Position numbers and translations under genes: made by a program. Below, piece after piece: positions 35,592 through 44,277 of a stretch of DNA of 64,000 bases; position 1 is the first letter of the stretch, and every line of letters starts with the position of its first letter. The stretch is taken from NCBI GenBank assembly GCA_964517495.1, contig CAZFER010000004.1:62001-126000 (forward strand), given 5' to 3'. Origin of the DNA: CAZFER01 sp964517495 (GTDB lineage: Bacteria > Hinthialibacterota > Hinthialibacteria > Hinthialibacterales > Hinthialibacteraceae). The notes beneath the pieces were generated by a model. It ran no database searches, had not been told where the DNA came from, and saw only the letters and a list, made by a program, of their open reading frames with translations.

Positions 35592-37448
35592 ATGATTAAA
35601 AAAAGAAACAAACTAAATTTATATACCCTGGTTTTACTCATCGGATTTTCGATATGCGTCGGGATTATTGGATGTGGTGATCAAGGGGTAAGTATCCCCA
35701 GACCTGAACCAGACCTTACAGCAGCAACCTTCGGTGATATTTCTGTCAGTGTTCGAGATGTTCTAATCGCTCTCCAGGAAAACCGGGATTTCACCCATTT
35801 CAATGTTTTTGATGCCACCCAAACGTTTTCCGTTTTTGAGACTTTAATCGATGAGATCGCTTTTTATAAATATTTGGCGCAAAAAGCCCGTGACGAAGGC
35901 TTGCATAAAGAAGAATCCTTTAAAGAATTTCATGAAAAAGTTGTCAATGAGGAACTTTACCAAAAGGTATTGATCGAAGAGGTTCTGCAAAAAATCGAAA
36001 TCGGCGAAGCGGATCGGCGGCGTTTTTATGAAGAAAACAAAACCAATCTGTTTATGGATAAAAACAATTCCGATGTCTACATGCTACGGGCTATTTATGT
36101 CCATGCTGACCGTGAGGGACGAACGGAAGAGGATGCCTGGGCGATCATGGATAAAGCCTATCAACGTTTGGAAAAGGGAGAAAGTTTTGAATCGGTCGCG
36201 GTTGACTATTCAGAAGCACCTACCGTGCCCTTTGATAAGCGGGGTAAGGTAGCGCCCTATACACCCAGTCAAATCCCCCTTGAGATTGAACAGCGTCTTA
36301 GCCAGTTAAAGGACGGCGAATATACCGAACCCTTTAAATATGGCAGTCGAATTTATATTTATATGCGTGATGAATATATTGAACCGAAATATCACTCCTA
36401 TGAAGATGTGAAAGCGGTGGTGGCGGATAAACTTTACAAAGAAAAACGCAGCCAGGGTATATTTTTGCTTTCACGTGAATTGCAAAAGAAACATAATGCT
36501 CAAGTCGCCACCAAAATGTTAACCGATCAAGATATCGGCAGTGCTACCTCGACCCTTTTAAGCGTACCCGGTGTGTATGAGATAACTTTAGCTGAGTTTA
36601 AAAAATTAGCAGAGGAAAATGATAAAAACACGGTAAATGAACAGCAGGATTTTTTGAATTATTTGATGAACAAAAACGTGTTTTTGGCTGAAGCCCTTGA
36701 ACGCAAATATACGGAAGAGGATGTTGCCCTGTCTGTGGCTTATTATGATCGAAAACAATTGGCTTCTGATTATATTCGCTATCACTATGGGGGAAAAGAT
36801 GCCATTTCCGAAGAACGTATTCGGCAAACCTATGAACAATATAAAGATGGGCCTGAGCTGAAAACCAAGGATAAATACGAACTTTATCATTTGGCTTTCG
36901 ATGTCGGTTATACACCAAATATTCATCGTTCTGAATTATTGGGACGCTCGATGAGAGCCAGGCGATTAGCCCAAATGGCCCGAGATGCCTTGGGAAATGG
37001 CGTATCCTTTGACGAGGTGGTGGCCAAATATACGCAAGATCGAAACATGAATGCCAAAGGAGGTTTGCTAGGAAACTTGACAATCAGCCAAATGCCTCCT
37101 GAAGTGAAAGCGGTGGTTTCAAATTTAAAAGCCGGTGAAATTAGCAAAGCAGAAAATATTCAGAATTTAATCAATAATCGTTTCGCCTATGAGATATTTT
37201 ATGTCAAGGATATTGAACCCGGAAGAATGAGAACATTCGAAGAAGCACGTCCCTTGATCGAGCGCCATTGGCAAAACACCCTATTTAATTCGGCCAGGGA
37301 GGAATTGGAAAACGAGTTTAATTCCACTCATACCAAAAAGTTGGATGACGAAGCCATATACAAGATGATTGACTATGTGAATTATTTGGCAGAACATGTT
37401 GAATGGCAAGCAGATATTGCCCGTTATGAACAGGTTGGTATCAAATAA
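35592..37448 (+). CDS. Parvulin-type peptidylprolyl isomerase lipoprotein
   Basis: 618 residues. The signal peptide ends in a lipobox (VGIIGC), giving a membrane-anchored lipoprotein at Cys28. Two parvulin-like regions are visible, about 165-275 (LRAIYVHADREG, DKRGKVAPYTPSQIP) and about 450-560 (LYHLAFDVGY, NAKGGLLGNLTISQMP), each followed by a helical segment. Likely a periplasmic folding factor, larger than PrsA and SurA. It lies between a glycosyltransferase (1 bp upstream) and glycogen synthase (39 bp downstream), so its clients may be envelope proteins; the link is inferred. Confidence 0.85.
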   Translation: MIKKRNKLNLYTLVLLIGFSICVGIIGCGDQGVSIPRPEPDLTAATFGDISVSVRDVLIALQENRDFTHFNVFDATQTFSVFETLIDEIAFYKYLAQKARDEGLHKEESFKEFHEKVVNEELYQKVLIEEVLQKIEIGEADRRRFYEENKTNLFMDKNNSDVYMLRAIYVHADREGRTEEDAWAIMDKAYQRLEKGESFESVAVDYSEAPTVPFDKRGKVAPYTPSQIPLEIEQRLSQLKDGEYTEPFKYGSRIYIYMRDEYIEPKYHSYEDVKAVVADKLYKEKRSQGIFLLSRELQKKHNAQVATKMLTDQDIGSATSTLLSVPGVYEITLAEFKKLAEENDKNTVNEQQDFLNYLMNKNVFLAEALERKYTEEDVALSVAYYDRKQLASDYIRYHYGGKDAISEERIRQTYEQYKDGPELKTKDKYELYHLAFDVGYTPNIHRSELLGRSMRARRLAQMARDALGNGVSFDEVVAKYTQDRNMNAKGGLLGNLTISQMPPEVKAVVSNLKAGEISKAENIQNLINNRFAYEIFYVKDIEPGRMRTFEEARPLIERHWQNTLFNSAREELENEFNSTHTKKLDDEAIYKMIDYVNYLAEHVEWQADIARYEQVGIK

Positions 37449-37487
37449 ACAAATCTGAACACATGTACTAATTATATTGATATTGAT

Positions 37488-38930
37488 ATGAGAGTCTTAA
37501 TCGCTGCATCGGAAGTCGCTCCGCTCGCCAAAACAGGAGGGTTGGCGGATGTTATCGGATCATTGCCCCGCTATTTAAAGGAAGCCGGGGTGGATGTATC
37601 TGTCATCATGCCTAAATACCGGTGGATTCATCAGGAATCCCTGGGGCAGGGTGAGTTTTTGATTCCCATCGGGAAAAAGAACATCTGGGGGAAAATCGAA
37701 CGCAGCTGGCTTCCAGATTCGGATATTCCTCTTTTTTTTGTGGTTCAAAATCATTATTTCGGGCGTAATGGTTTATACGGTGAAAATGGACAGGATTATC
37801 CAGATAATTTGGAACGCTTCACCTTTTTTTGCCGTGCTATCCTGGAAATAATCAAACGCGGATTGGAATCCCCTCAGATTATTCACGCCAATGATTGGCA
37901 AACCGGCCTTCTTCCAACGTATATCAAGACCATATTTGCTGATCATCCCGAACTGGGGCACCTAAAGTCGTTATATACAGTCCATAATTTGGCATATCAG
38001 GGTACTTTCCCTTCGGATTCACTCTTTGTGACCGGTATTGGGGAAGAACACTTTCATATGGGGGGATTGGAGTTTTATGGTCAATTGTGCTTAATGAAAG
38101 CCGGCATCGAATACGCCGATTTTATCAATACCGTCAGCCGTAAATATGCCGATGAAATTGAGACGGAAGAATTTGGATGCGGTTTGGAGGGTGTTTTGCA
38201 GCGCCGCAGTGGCCAATTAACAGGTATATTAAATGGCGTGGATTACAGCCGATGGTCACCTGAAAACGATCAATTCATTACCAAAACGTACAACATCGAT
38301 TCATTTGAAACTGGAAAACGGGCGAACAAAAAAGCTCTTCTGGAACGATTTGGATTGCCTGTCCATAATGATCGTGTGCCTCTGTATGGTGTGATCTCCA
38401 GGCTTGCCTCCCAAAAAGGATTAGATCTGTTTGCGGAAGTTATCCCCAGCCTGATTGATGCCGGTTCGCAGATTGTGGTATTGGGAACGGGTGAATCAAA
38501 ACTGGAAGAGACTTACAGAAAATTAATGCAACATTATCCCCAATCCTGTGGGGTGGAGATTAAATATGATAATGAATTGGCGCATTTGATCGAAGCCGGT
38601 GCGGATATGTTTGTTATGCCCTCACGCTATGAACCGTGTGGCTTGAACCAAATGTATTCCTTGCGCTATGGCACTATTCCCGTGGTGCGCGAAACAGGCG
38701 GTTTGGCCGATACGGTTAAAGATATCAAACGTGATCCCAACGGCAATGGTTTTGTTTTTACCAACGCCGATCCCACTGAGTTATATGACGCCTGTATGCG
38801 TGCGCTTGAGTTATACCAAAATCAGCCTGCCTGGAATCAATTGATTCGCAAAGCCATGAGTATGGATTTTTCCTGGCATCGGGCAGCGGAAAATTATAAA
38901 TTACTGTATGAAGAAATCCTCAAGCACTAA
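37488..38930 (+). CDS. glgA: Glycogen synthase (ADP/UDP-glucose starch synthase, GT5)
   Basis: 480 residues, typical GlgA length. N-terminal KTGGLADVIGSLP binds the sugar nucleotide; HANDWQTGLLPTY and YTVHNLAYQG are conserved; the C-terminal GT-B lobe carries MPSRYEPCGLNQMYSLRYG and VRETGGLADTV. It extends alpha-1,4-glucan from a sugar nucleotide. The following GH57 gene (111 bp on) probably handles the same polymer. No branching enzyme, glgC or phosphorylase gene is in the window. Confidence 0.96.
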   Translation: MRVLIAASEVAPLAKTGGLADVIGSLPRYLKEAGVDVSVIMPKYRWIHQESLGQGEFLIPIGKKNIWGKIERSWLPDSDIPLFFVVQNHYFGRNGLYGENGQDYPDNLERFTFFCRAILEIIKRGLESPQIIHANDWQTGLLPTYIKTIFADHPELGHLKSLYTVHNLAYQGTFPSDSLFVTGIGEEHFHMGGLEFYGQLCLMKAGIEYADFINTVSRKYADEIETEEFGCGLEGVLQRRSGQLTGILNGVDYSRWSPENDQFITKTYNIDSFETGKRANKKALLERFGLPVHNDRVPLYGVISRLASQKGLDLFAEVIPSLIDAGSQIVVLGTGESKLEETYRKLMQHYPQSCGVEIKYDNELAHLIEAGADMFVMPSRYEPCGLNQMYSLRYGTIPVVRETGGLADTVKDIKRDPNGNGFVFTNADPTELYDACMRALELYQNQPAWNQLIRKAMSMDFSWHRAAENYKLLYEEILKH

Positions 38931-39041
38931 TCTTTTTCCTTAAAGATTTTCAATACCGGCTATACTTTTAAAGATTCCATTTATACGCAATATCGAATAG
39001 GACAATATGGTACATGTAGTGATCACAGTCATGGAGGTAGA

Positions 39042-41150
39042 ATGACACAACAATCGACAGTTTACTTGAATCTCTTTTGGCATCAGCATCAGCCCTGGTA
39101 TGTTTCACCGGGTGAAAAAACAGCCATCATGCCGTGGGTGAGGCTGCATGGAATCAAGGATTATTATGATATGGCTGAGTTATGCCAACGATTTGAGGGT
39201 TGGAAGCAAACCATTAACCTGGTTCCATCCTTACTTGAGCAAATTCAACTGTTTATCGATAATAAAATTACCGACCACGCATGGGATGTCAGCCTGAAAC
39301 CTGCAAATGAACTCACATATGATGACAAGATATATATCCTGCAACGTTTTTTTGACGCTCATTATCCCCGATTGATTCATCCTTTTACCCGATACGATGA
39401 ATTGTACAAAAAGAGAGGATCTTCAGCCGAAAAAGCCTGTCATCATTTCTCCACTGAGGATTTTCGGGATTTGCAAGTGTGGTTCAATTTGGCTTGGTTT
39501 GATCCGATTTGGAGAGAGGATCCGCAATATCCTCTCAAAACCCTGGTGGATAAACAACGTGGATTTAGCGAGGATGAAAAGCAACAGGTTTTGAATTTTC
39601 AAAAGGAAGTTTTGAGAAAAATAATTCCCATTCATCGGGATATGCAACAAAAAGGAAGTTTGGAACTGACCTGTACGCCCTATTTTCATCCCATATTGCC
39701 GCTTTTGTGTGATACTTCCATCGCGAAAGTTTCCAATCCTCATGATCCGGTGATTGAACCACCCTTCGCCCATCCTGAAGATGCGGAATGGCATATAAAG
39801 GAAGGACTGGATTTTTTTGAAAAGGTTTTTGGATATCGTCCGGAAGGAATGTGGCCATCGGAAGGCTCTGTTTCAGATGCGGCGTGCGCTTTGATGGCAA
39901 AAATGGGCGTTCGATACTTCGCGACCGATGAACAAATCCTTTTTCGATCCAAAGCAACGCATGGGTTAGATTTGCAAGATCGATCCAACTTATTTCGGCT
40001 TCATCGCCTGGAGACAGAGCAAGGGGAACTGGATTGTATTTTTCGTGATCATGGCCTGTCAGATGGAATTGGCTTTCAATATGCCAATATGTCCGCCACG
40101 CAGGCCGCCAAAACCTTTATAAATCATTTAAAAAACATTGGAAAAGGATGGCAGGATTCTCAACCTCCATTGGTTAATGTTATTTTGGATGGGGAAAACT
40201 GTTGGGAATTTTATCCCAACGACGGGCATGATTTTCTGAAATATACCATCGAGGGAATATTAAAAGACGATCAGATTATCCCCATCACAGTGCCGGAGTA
40301 TCGTGAATTGTTTCCCCCTCAGCCAACCTTAAAGTCAATATTTCCAGGGTCTTGGATCAGTCATAACTTCCGAATTTGGATCGGGCACCATGAGGATAAC
40401 ACCGCATGGAATCACTTGCGCGATGCGCGAAATGCTTTGCAGCAGGAGGGAAGCCGGCTTGATCCCGCTATAAAGGATGAATGTTGGAGGTTGTTGCATA
40501 TCAGTGAAGGCAGTGATTGGTTTTGGTGGTATGGTGATGAAAACCAATCCACCATGGATTTCCTCTTTGACCAATTGTTTCGCACCCATCTCATAAAGCT
40601 TTATGAATTATTGGAACTGCCTGTTCCTGAGAACTTATACCGAGCAATTAAACAACCCAAAGCAGTTGATAAAAGTGGAGGAATTCTGTTTCAGAATCCA
40701 TTGGATGATCAAGTCGCACAGGGTTATTACAAATGGATTGGCGCAAAGCACTTTTCGTCTGAAGAAACAGGGGGAGCCATGCACCAAGCAAATGGTGATC
40801 AATATGATCTGTATTATGGACGGGAAAACAGCCGTTTGTGTTTTGCGATTCATTCCTCGATATGGAATAAAGAGAACCAACCATCGCCGGTTACACTCAA
40901 AATAACAAAACCGTTAATGAAAGATATACCGCTTACCGAAAATCAGGAGGGATGCCATATCGAGACTACTGACGATGGAATAGATGCGTGGGTTGATTTG
41001 GAACAAGCAGGGATTAAGCCGGATCAGGAAATTTGGTTCTTTTTGTTGGTTGAAAATGGAGATTCTCAAACCATCTCCATTCCATCCGGTTCAGAATTGC
41101 ATGTGCAAGGGTATACCCCTTCGAATGCCGGTTTATACTGGTTTATCTAG
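39042..41150 (+). CDS. Glycoside hydrolase family 57 (alpha-glucan hydrolase/transferase)
   Basis: 702 residues. GH57 motif 1 LNLFWHQHQPWYV, nucleophile motif GMWPSEGSVSD, acid/base region YFATDEQILF and the late motif LDGENCWEFYP are all recognisable. The C-terminal ~160 residues form a beta-rich domain seen in amylopullulanase-like members. No signal peptide, so cytoplasmic, acting on glycogen or maltodextrin; adjacent glgA supports this. It could be an alpha-amylase, amylopullulanase or 4-alpha-glucanotransferase, and sequence reading alone does not decide. Confidence 0.9.
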   Translation: MTQQSTVYLNLFWHQHQPWYVSPGEKTAIMPWVRLHGIKDYYDMAELCQRFEGWKQTINLVPSLLEQIQLFIDNKITDHAWDVSLKPANELTYDDKIYILQRFFDAHYPRLIHPFTRYDELYKKRGSSAEKACHHFSTEDFRDLQVWFNLAWFDPIWREDPQYPLKTLVDKQRGFSEDEKQQVLNFQKEVLRKIIPIHRDMQQKGSLELTCTPYFHPILPLLCDTSIAKVSNPHDPVIEPPFAHPEDAEWHIKEGLDFFEKVFGYRPEGMWPSEGSVSDAACALMAKMGVRYFATDEQILFRSKATHGLDLQDRSNLFRLHRLETEQGELDCIFRDHGLSDGIGFQYANMSATQAAKTFINHLKNIGKGWQDSQPPLVNVILDGENCWEFYPNDGHDFLKYTIEGILKDDQIIPITVPEYRELFPPQPTLKSIFPGSWISHNFRIWIGHHEDNTAWNHLRDARNALQQEGSRLDPAIKDECWRLLHISEGSDWFWWYGDENQSTMDFLFDQLFRTHLIKLYELLELPVPENLYRAIKQPKAVDKSGGILFQNPLDDQVAQGYYKWIGAKHFSSEETGGAMHQANGDQYDLYYGRENSRLCFAIHSSIWNKENQPSPVTLKITKPLMKDIPLTENQEGCHIETTDDGIDAWVDLEQAGIKPDQEIWFFLLVENGDSQTISIPSGSELHVQGYTPSNAGLYWFI

Positions 41151-41163
41151 AAAGGAAACGGCA

Positions 41164-41955
41164 ATGTTACGACTATTAATTGTCTTTTTTACACTGGCTC
41201 AAATGATTCATGTCGGGTATGCCCAAACAGATTCTGAATTGGAATCCGCCCGCATTCCACCGCGTACGGTATTAGAGCGAGTGCAAAAGGCTTTCAATGA
41301 ACTCCATGATATGCAAACCACGTTGAAGCAAATCGTGCGAAAACCATCCGGCGAATATGAACAAGTGTGGGCGAGTGTGGCTTTGGTCAAGACTGGGACC
41401 TCAGAGGAAACCATGCAGGCATCCATGCTGCTAAAAATATATGATCAACCCATCCACGATGATGATTTTGTAATTCAATCATTCCAAAATAGTGATAAAA
41501 AGGAGTCAGCTCCCCAACCGAAGAAAATCGTGTTTACCGATCAATCCCGCCGGCTTTTTACGTATGAGACGGAAGCCAACGCCTTGACTATTGAATGGCT
41601 TAACGAAAGTGGGCCTTTGCCAGAATTTATGCAATTGGCAGGATTTTTGGAACTGGATTTGGATCAGTTGGAAGAAAAAGTGTATTTGGATGACGATGTT
41701 TACCGTCAAACCATTGATTCATTATCATGTTACCGGGTTAGAATGGTTCCCAAAAAACGATTAAGTGAAGTGGAGCCGGATCGTATCATCTGGGTGGATC
41801 GTGAAACCAATTTACCTAAACAATTGACCATTGAAGGGGATTTAAGAATTATTGTTGAATTTGGTGACTATGAGCTGAACAAGGGAATTTCGCAAGAATC
41901 CATCATTCCGGAGATCCCAGCGAATCCACAAATTACTGATTTAACCGTGCAATGA
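41164..41955 (+). CDS. LolA-like outer-membrane lipoprotein carrier protein
   Basis: 263 residues from the ATG at 41164, which follows AAAGGAAA and begins a signal peptide (MLRLLIVFFTLAQMIHVGYA). The mature protein shows LolA/LolB-like features: VLERVQKAFNELHDMQTTLKQ, a run of amphipathic strands, and DRIIWVDRETNLPKQLTIEG near the end. LolA-fold proteins carry lipoproteins across the periplasm. It starts 13 bp after the GH57 gene and ends 8 bp from a convergent microcompartment gene. Family assignment is by pattern only. Confidence 0.7.
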   Translation: MLRLLIVFFTLAQMIHVGYAQTDSELESARIPPRTVLERVQKAFNELHDMQTTLKQIVRKPSGEYEQVWASVALVKTGTSEETMQASMLLKIYDQPIHDDDFVIQSFQNSDKKESAPQPKKIVFTDQSRRLFTYETEANALTIEWLNESGPLPEFMQLAGFLELDLDQLEEKVYLDDDVYRQTIDSLSCYRVRMVPKKRLSEVEPDRIIWVDRETNLPKQLTIEGDLRIIVEFGDYELNKGISQESIIPEIPANPQITDLTVQ

Positions 41956-41963
41956 TTGAACGA

Positions 41964-42278
41964 TTAAGAAAAATCCCTGCCGGAATCGGAGGCGCGGAGT
42001 ACGATAGTTCCATCACACTCCACTTCATCGATAATCCCCATCACCATTTCCTTGATGGGGGCGATTTTAAGGCCGAACACACTTCGGGCAGCCCCCGGGG
42101 CTCCTCCTAGCAATACCAATTCCCCAATACCGGCTCCCACATAATCGACAGCGACGGTTGCTGGTCCCTGGCTCTTGCCATTAGGGTTGATAGGCTCAAC
42201 GAGCATTAGTTTGCGCCCGTCATAGGAATCATGTTTTAGAGTGGATACTATATTACCGACCACACGTGCTAATTTCAT
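41964..42278 (-). CDS. BMC vertex protein (EutN/CcmL family), copy 1
   Basis: 104 residues. The EutN/CcmL fold that forms pentamers at microcompartment vertices is shown by MKLARVVGNIVSTLKHDSY, LMLVEPIN, TVAVDYVGAGIGELVLL and IDEVECDG. Its start overlaps the stop of copy 2 by 4 bp (ATGA), so the genes are translationally coupled. It is the last of three in-line paralogues. Pentamer proteins normally accompany BMC-H/BMC-T shell genes and an encapsulated pathway; none are in the window. Confidence 0.92.
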   Translation of the reverse strand: MKLARVVGNIVSTLKHDSYDGRKLMLVEPINPNGKSQGPATVAVDYVGAGIGELVLLGGAPGAARSVFGLKIAPIKEMVMGIIDEVECDGTIVLRASDSGRDFS

Positions 42279-42553
42279 GGTTTGTTATCCGTCGACATGC
42301 TATCGACAATCCCAACAATGGTGGCATCCGAAGGCATTTTGTGATTATCCCATATTTCCCCGGCGTCACCTCCATCGACGTAATAGACAGTCTCTCCCAG
42401 GCCAGTACGATTATCAGGATCAATGGCGATAATGGGTTTTCCAAAGGGTTTTCGGTGTTGATCCATGGGTTGGATCACACAGAATTTCATCCCGTTAAAA
42501 CTGTGATGCTTTTGGGTGGCCCAAAGCGAGCCAATGACAGTGGCCAGGTTCAT
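42275..42553 (-). CDS. BMC vertex protein (EutN/CcmL family), copy 2
   Basis: 92 residues, the shortest of the three. MNLATVIGSLWATQKHHSF, KFCVIQPMD, IAIDPDNRTGLGETVYYVDGG and IVGIVDSMS follow the family pattern, but the pore-facing and middle loops differ strongly from copies 1 and 3 (DPDNRTGLGE against DYVGAGIGE). It overlaps copy 1 by 4 bp and starts 14 bp after copy 3. Divergent paralogues within one locus are typical of shells that use mixed vertices. Confidence 0.9.
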   Translation of the reverse strand: MNLATVIGSLWATQKHHSFNGMKFCVIQPMDQHRKPFGKPIIAIDPDNRTGLGETVYYVDGGDAGEIWDNHKMPSDATIVGIVDSMSTDNKP

Positions 42554-42567
42554 TTTTATTTATAACC

Positions 42568-42876
42568 TCACGCCGGGATCATCTCTTCCGTTTTGCGATA
42601 GATGATCTCGCCCTCCAGTTCAAGTGAATCAGTGATCGCCATAATGACAGCATCAACCGGCAGCCCTTCCGTTATTTCGGTCAAACGGGCTGAAGAGCCT
42701 GTCGCACAAACCACGATCTCTCCCTTGCCCGCTCCCACTGAATCAACCGCTACAACGAATGAACTGGTTGGTTCAAGTTGAAGCGAAACGTGTTGAACCA
42801 ATAAGAGTTTCAATCCGGCTAATTTGGGGTCTTTTTGGGTGGCAACAACGGTTCCAACAACTTTGGCTAAGAACAT
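42568..42876 (-). CDS. BMC vertex protein (EutN/CcmL family), copy 3
   Basis: 102 residues, first of the trio in transcription order. MFLAKVVGTVVATQKDP, LLLVQHVS, VAVDSVGAGKGEIVVCATG and VIMAITDSLE match EutN/CcmL. An AGGAG-type ribosome binding site precedes the ATG. It follows the GNAT gene by 32 bp on the same strand. Together with copies 1 and 2 it recalls the three-pentamer sets of planctomycete/verrucomicrobial sugar-aldehyde microcompartments. Confidence 0.92.
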   Translation of the reverse strand: MFLAKVVGTVVATQKDPKLAGLKLLLVQHVSLQLEPTSSFVVAVDSVGAGKGEIVVCATGSSARLTEITEGLPVDAVIMAITDSLELEGEIIYRKTEEMIPA

Positions 42877-42908
42877 GCCAAACTCCTCATTTATTATGTA
42901 ATGGTTCG

Positions 42909-43421
42909 TTAGGATGATTCTGCATGGTGGGCCGGTTGGTTAAGGATGGAGGATTGAACCGTTTCATCACCCACCACCATGCCTACCGCAATTTCATCAC
43001 AATCCGGGAATTTAAAACATTTTATACACTCGGCCCATACTTTGTGAGGGAGATGAGCACGATCCATCAATTCAAATCCATGTTTTTGGAAGAAATGGGG
43101 AATTTTCGTTAAAGCAAACACTCGAAAGATTTTTAATTCACGTGCTTCGTCCAAACATTGTTCAATCAATTGTTTGCCCCAGCCTTTTCCTCGTCCATAA
43201 TGGTCGACCACCAGGGATTTGATTTCCGCCAAATCTTCCCAAACAATATGTAACGCCACGCATCCATGAACGGTTCCATCCTCTTCCCACACCCAAAAAT
43301 CCCGTACGTTATCATACAGTTCACTCAATGAGCGGGGTAGCATGAAACCTTCATGCATATGGTTGTCGATCAATTGCTTGATTCGGCGAATATCGCTAAC
43401 GCAGGCTTTACGAATTCCCAT
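42909..43421 (-). CDS. GNAT N-acetyltransferase, short ArgA-like
   Basis: 170 residues from the ATG at 43421; a TTG at 43442 would add seven residues. GNAT core with IRKACVSDIRRIKQLIDNH, the acetyl-CoA loop HYGRGKGWGKQLIEQCL, and the C-terminal LPHKVWAECIKC.KFPDC motif with paired cysteines seen in stand-alone N-acetylglutamate synthase-like proteins. Likely acetylates an amino acid, possibly glutamate for arginine synthesis. It heads the minus-strand run that continues into the three vertex genes 32 bp on; whether that is functional or incidental is unknown. Confidence 0.85.
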   Translation of the reverse strand: MGIRKACVSDIRRIKQLIDNHMHEGFMLPRSLSELYDNVRDFWVWEEDGTVHGCVALHIVWEDLAEIKSLVVDHYGRGKGWGKQLIEQCLDEARELKIFRVFALTKIPHFFQKHGFELMDRAHLPHKVWAECIKCFKFPDCDEIAVGMVVGDETVQSSILNQPAHHAESS

Positions 43422-43643
43422 AATACTCACATCGTCTTCCAATAGCGCTTGAACAATCTATTTTAACACAATCCCTTCATATCACAATCCAGTTAATGCA
43501 AACAAAGTTAAAGGAATTAAGTAACTCTCCCATTCTTTTAAGCTTTCAACTCAAATTCAATAACATAAAATGATAAAATATCATCTTGTTCTTCATCAGG
43601 AGTGAAATAAAATGGAATAACAATATTTATGAGGAGGCTTTTC

Positions 43644-44267
43644 ATGGCCGTGTTTCAAGCCAAGGGTTTTACCTTAATCGAACTATTAATTGTGGTCGCC
43701 ATTATTGGAATCCTGGCTGCCATTGCCGTACCTAATTTTCTGAATGCTCAAACACGAGCGCGAATTGCCAGAACCAATGGGGATTTGCGAACCATTGGTA
43801 TGGCGATGGAGCAATACTTTGTGGATCGAGGGAAATATCCCAACAATACGGTGCGCAATGGCCGTGCAGATTTGACTGTTGATTTGTGGGATTTAACCAC
43901 TCCGGTGGCGTATATATCCAGTGTTGACTTTAAGGACATTTTCAGAGCCCGACGAGGTGACACCGGAAATAATGTGGAAAGTTATCTTTATTTCAATTAT
44001 TATTTTGAAAATGATCCATTAAATGGGGGAAATTGGATTAATCGCATAAGCCGTAAAGATTTAAGTACTCAAGGTTATTGTCTGGCCAGCTGGGGGCCGG
44101 ATCGATTGCAAAACGCCATCGAGTGGGTTTATATCCAAACCGCGGATGGCAATCCCCAAGGTGCGCGTAATCGAATTTATCATCCCAGCAACGGTCTGGT
44201 TAGTTCTGGCGATATTGGGCGATGGGGCGGCAATGTACCGGGTGTACCTATCACCGCTGGAGGATAA
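43644..44267 (+). CDS. Type IV pilin / T2SS pseudopilin-like protein
   Basis: 207 residues from the ATG at 43644, which follows GAGGAGG; the upstream ATG 43629 lies before that site. Class III signal KG|FTLIELLIVVAIIGILAA, cleaved after Gly by prepilin peptidase, with Glu at +5. The globular part is short on Cys and ends with YHPSNGLVSSGDIGRWGG, a C-terminal motif also in the protein at 47729. Such proteins are numerous in PVC-like and candidate-phylum genomes as surface filaments or secretion pseudopilins. No assembly ATPase or peptidase gene is nearby. Confidence 0.9.
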   Translation: MAVFQAKGFTLIELLIVVAIIGILAAIAVPNFLNAQTRARIARTNGDLRTIGMAMEQYFVDRGKYPNNTVRNGRADLTVDLWDLTTPVAYISSVDFKDIFRARRGDTGNNVESYLYFNYYFENDPLNGGNWINRISRKDLSTQGYCLASWGPDRLQNAIEWVYIQTADGNPQGARNRIYHPSNGLVSSGDIGRWGGNVPGVPITAGG

Positions 44268-44277
44268 TCAGCCAAGC

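Noticed and set aside
44146..44277. Longer N-terminus for the agmatine deiminase, starting inside the pilin gene
   Set aside because: The added residues overlap real pilin codons and have no counterpart in the family, whose conserved start is at about 44314.
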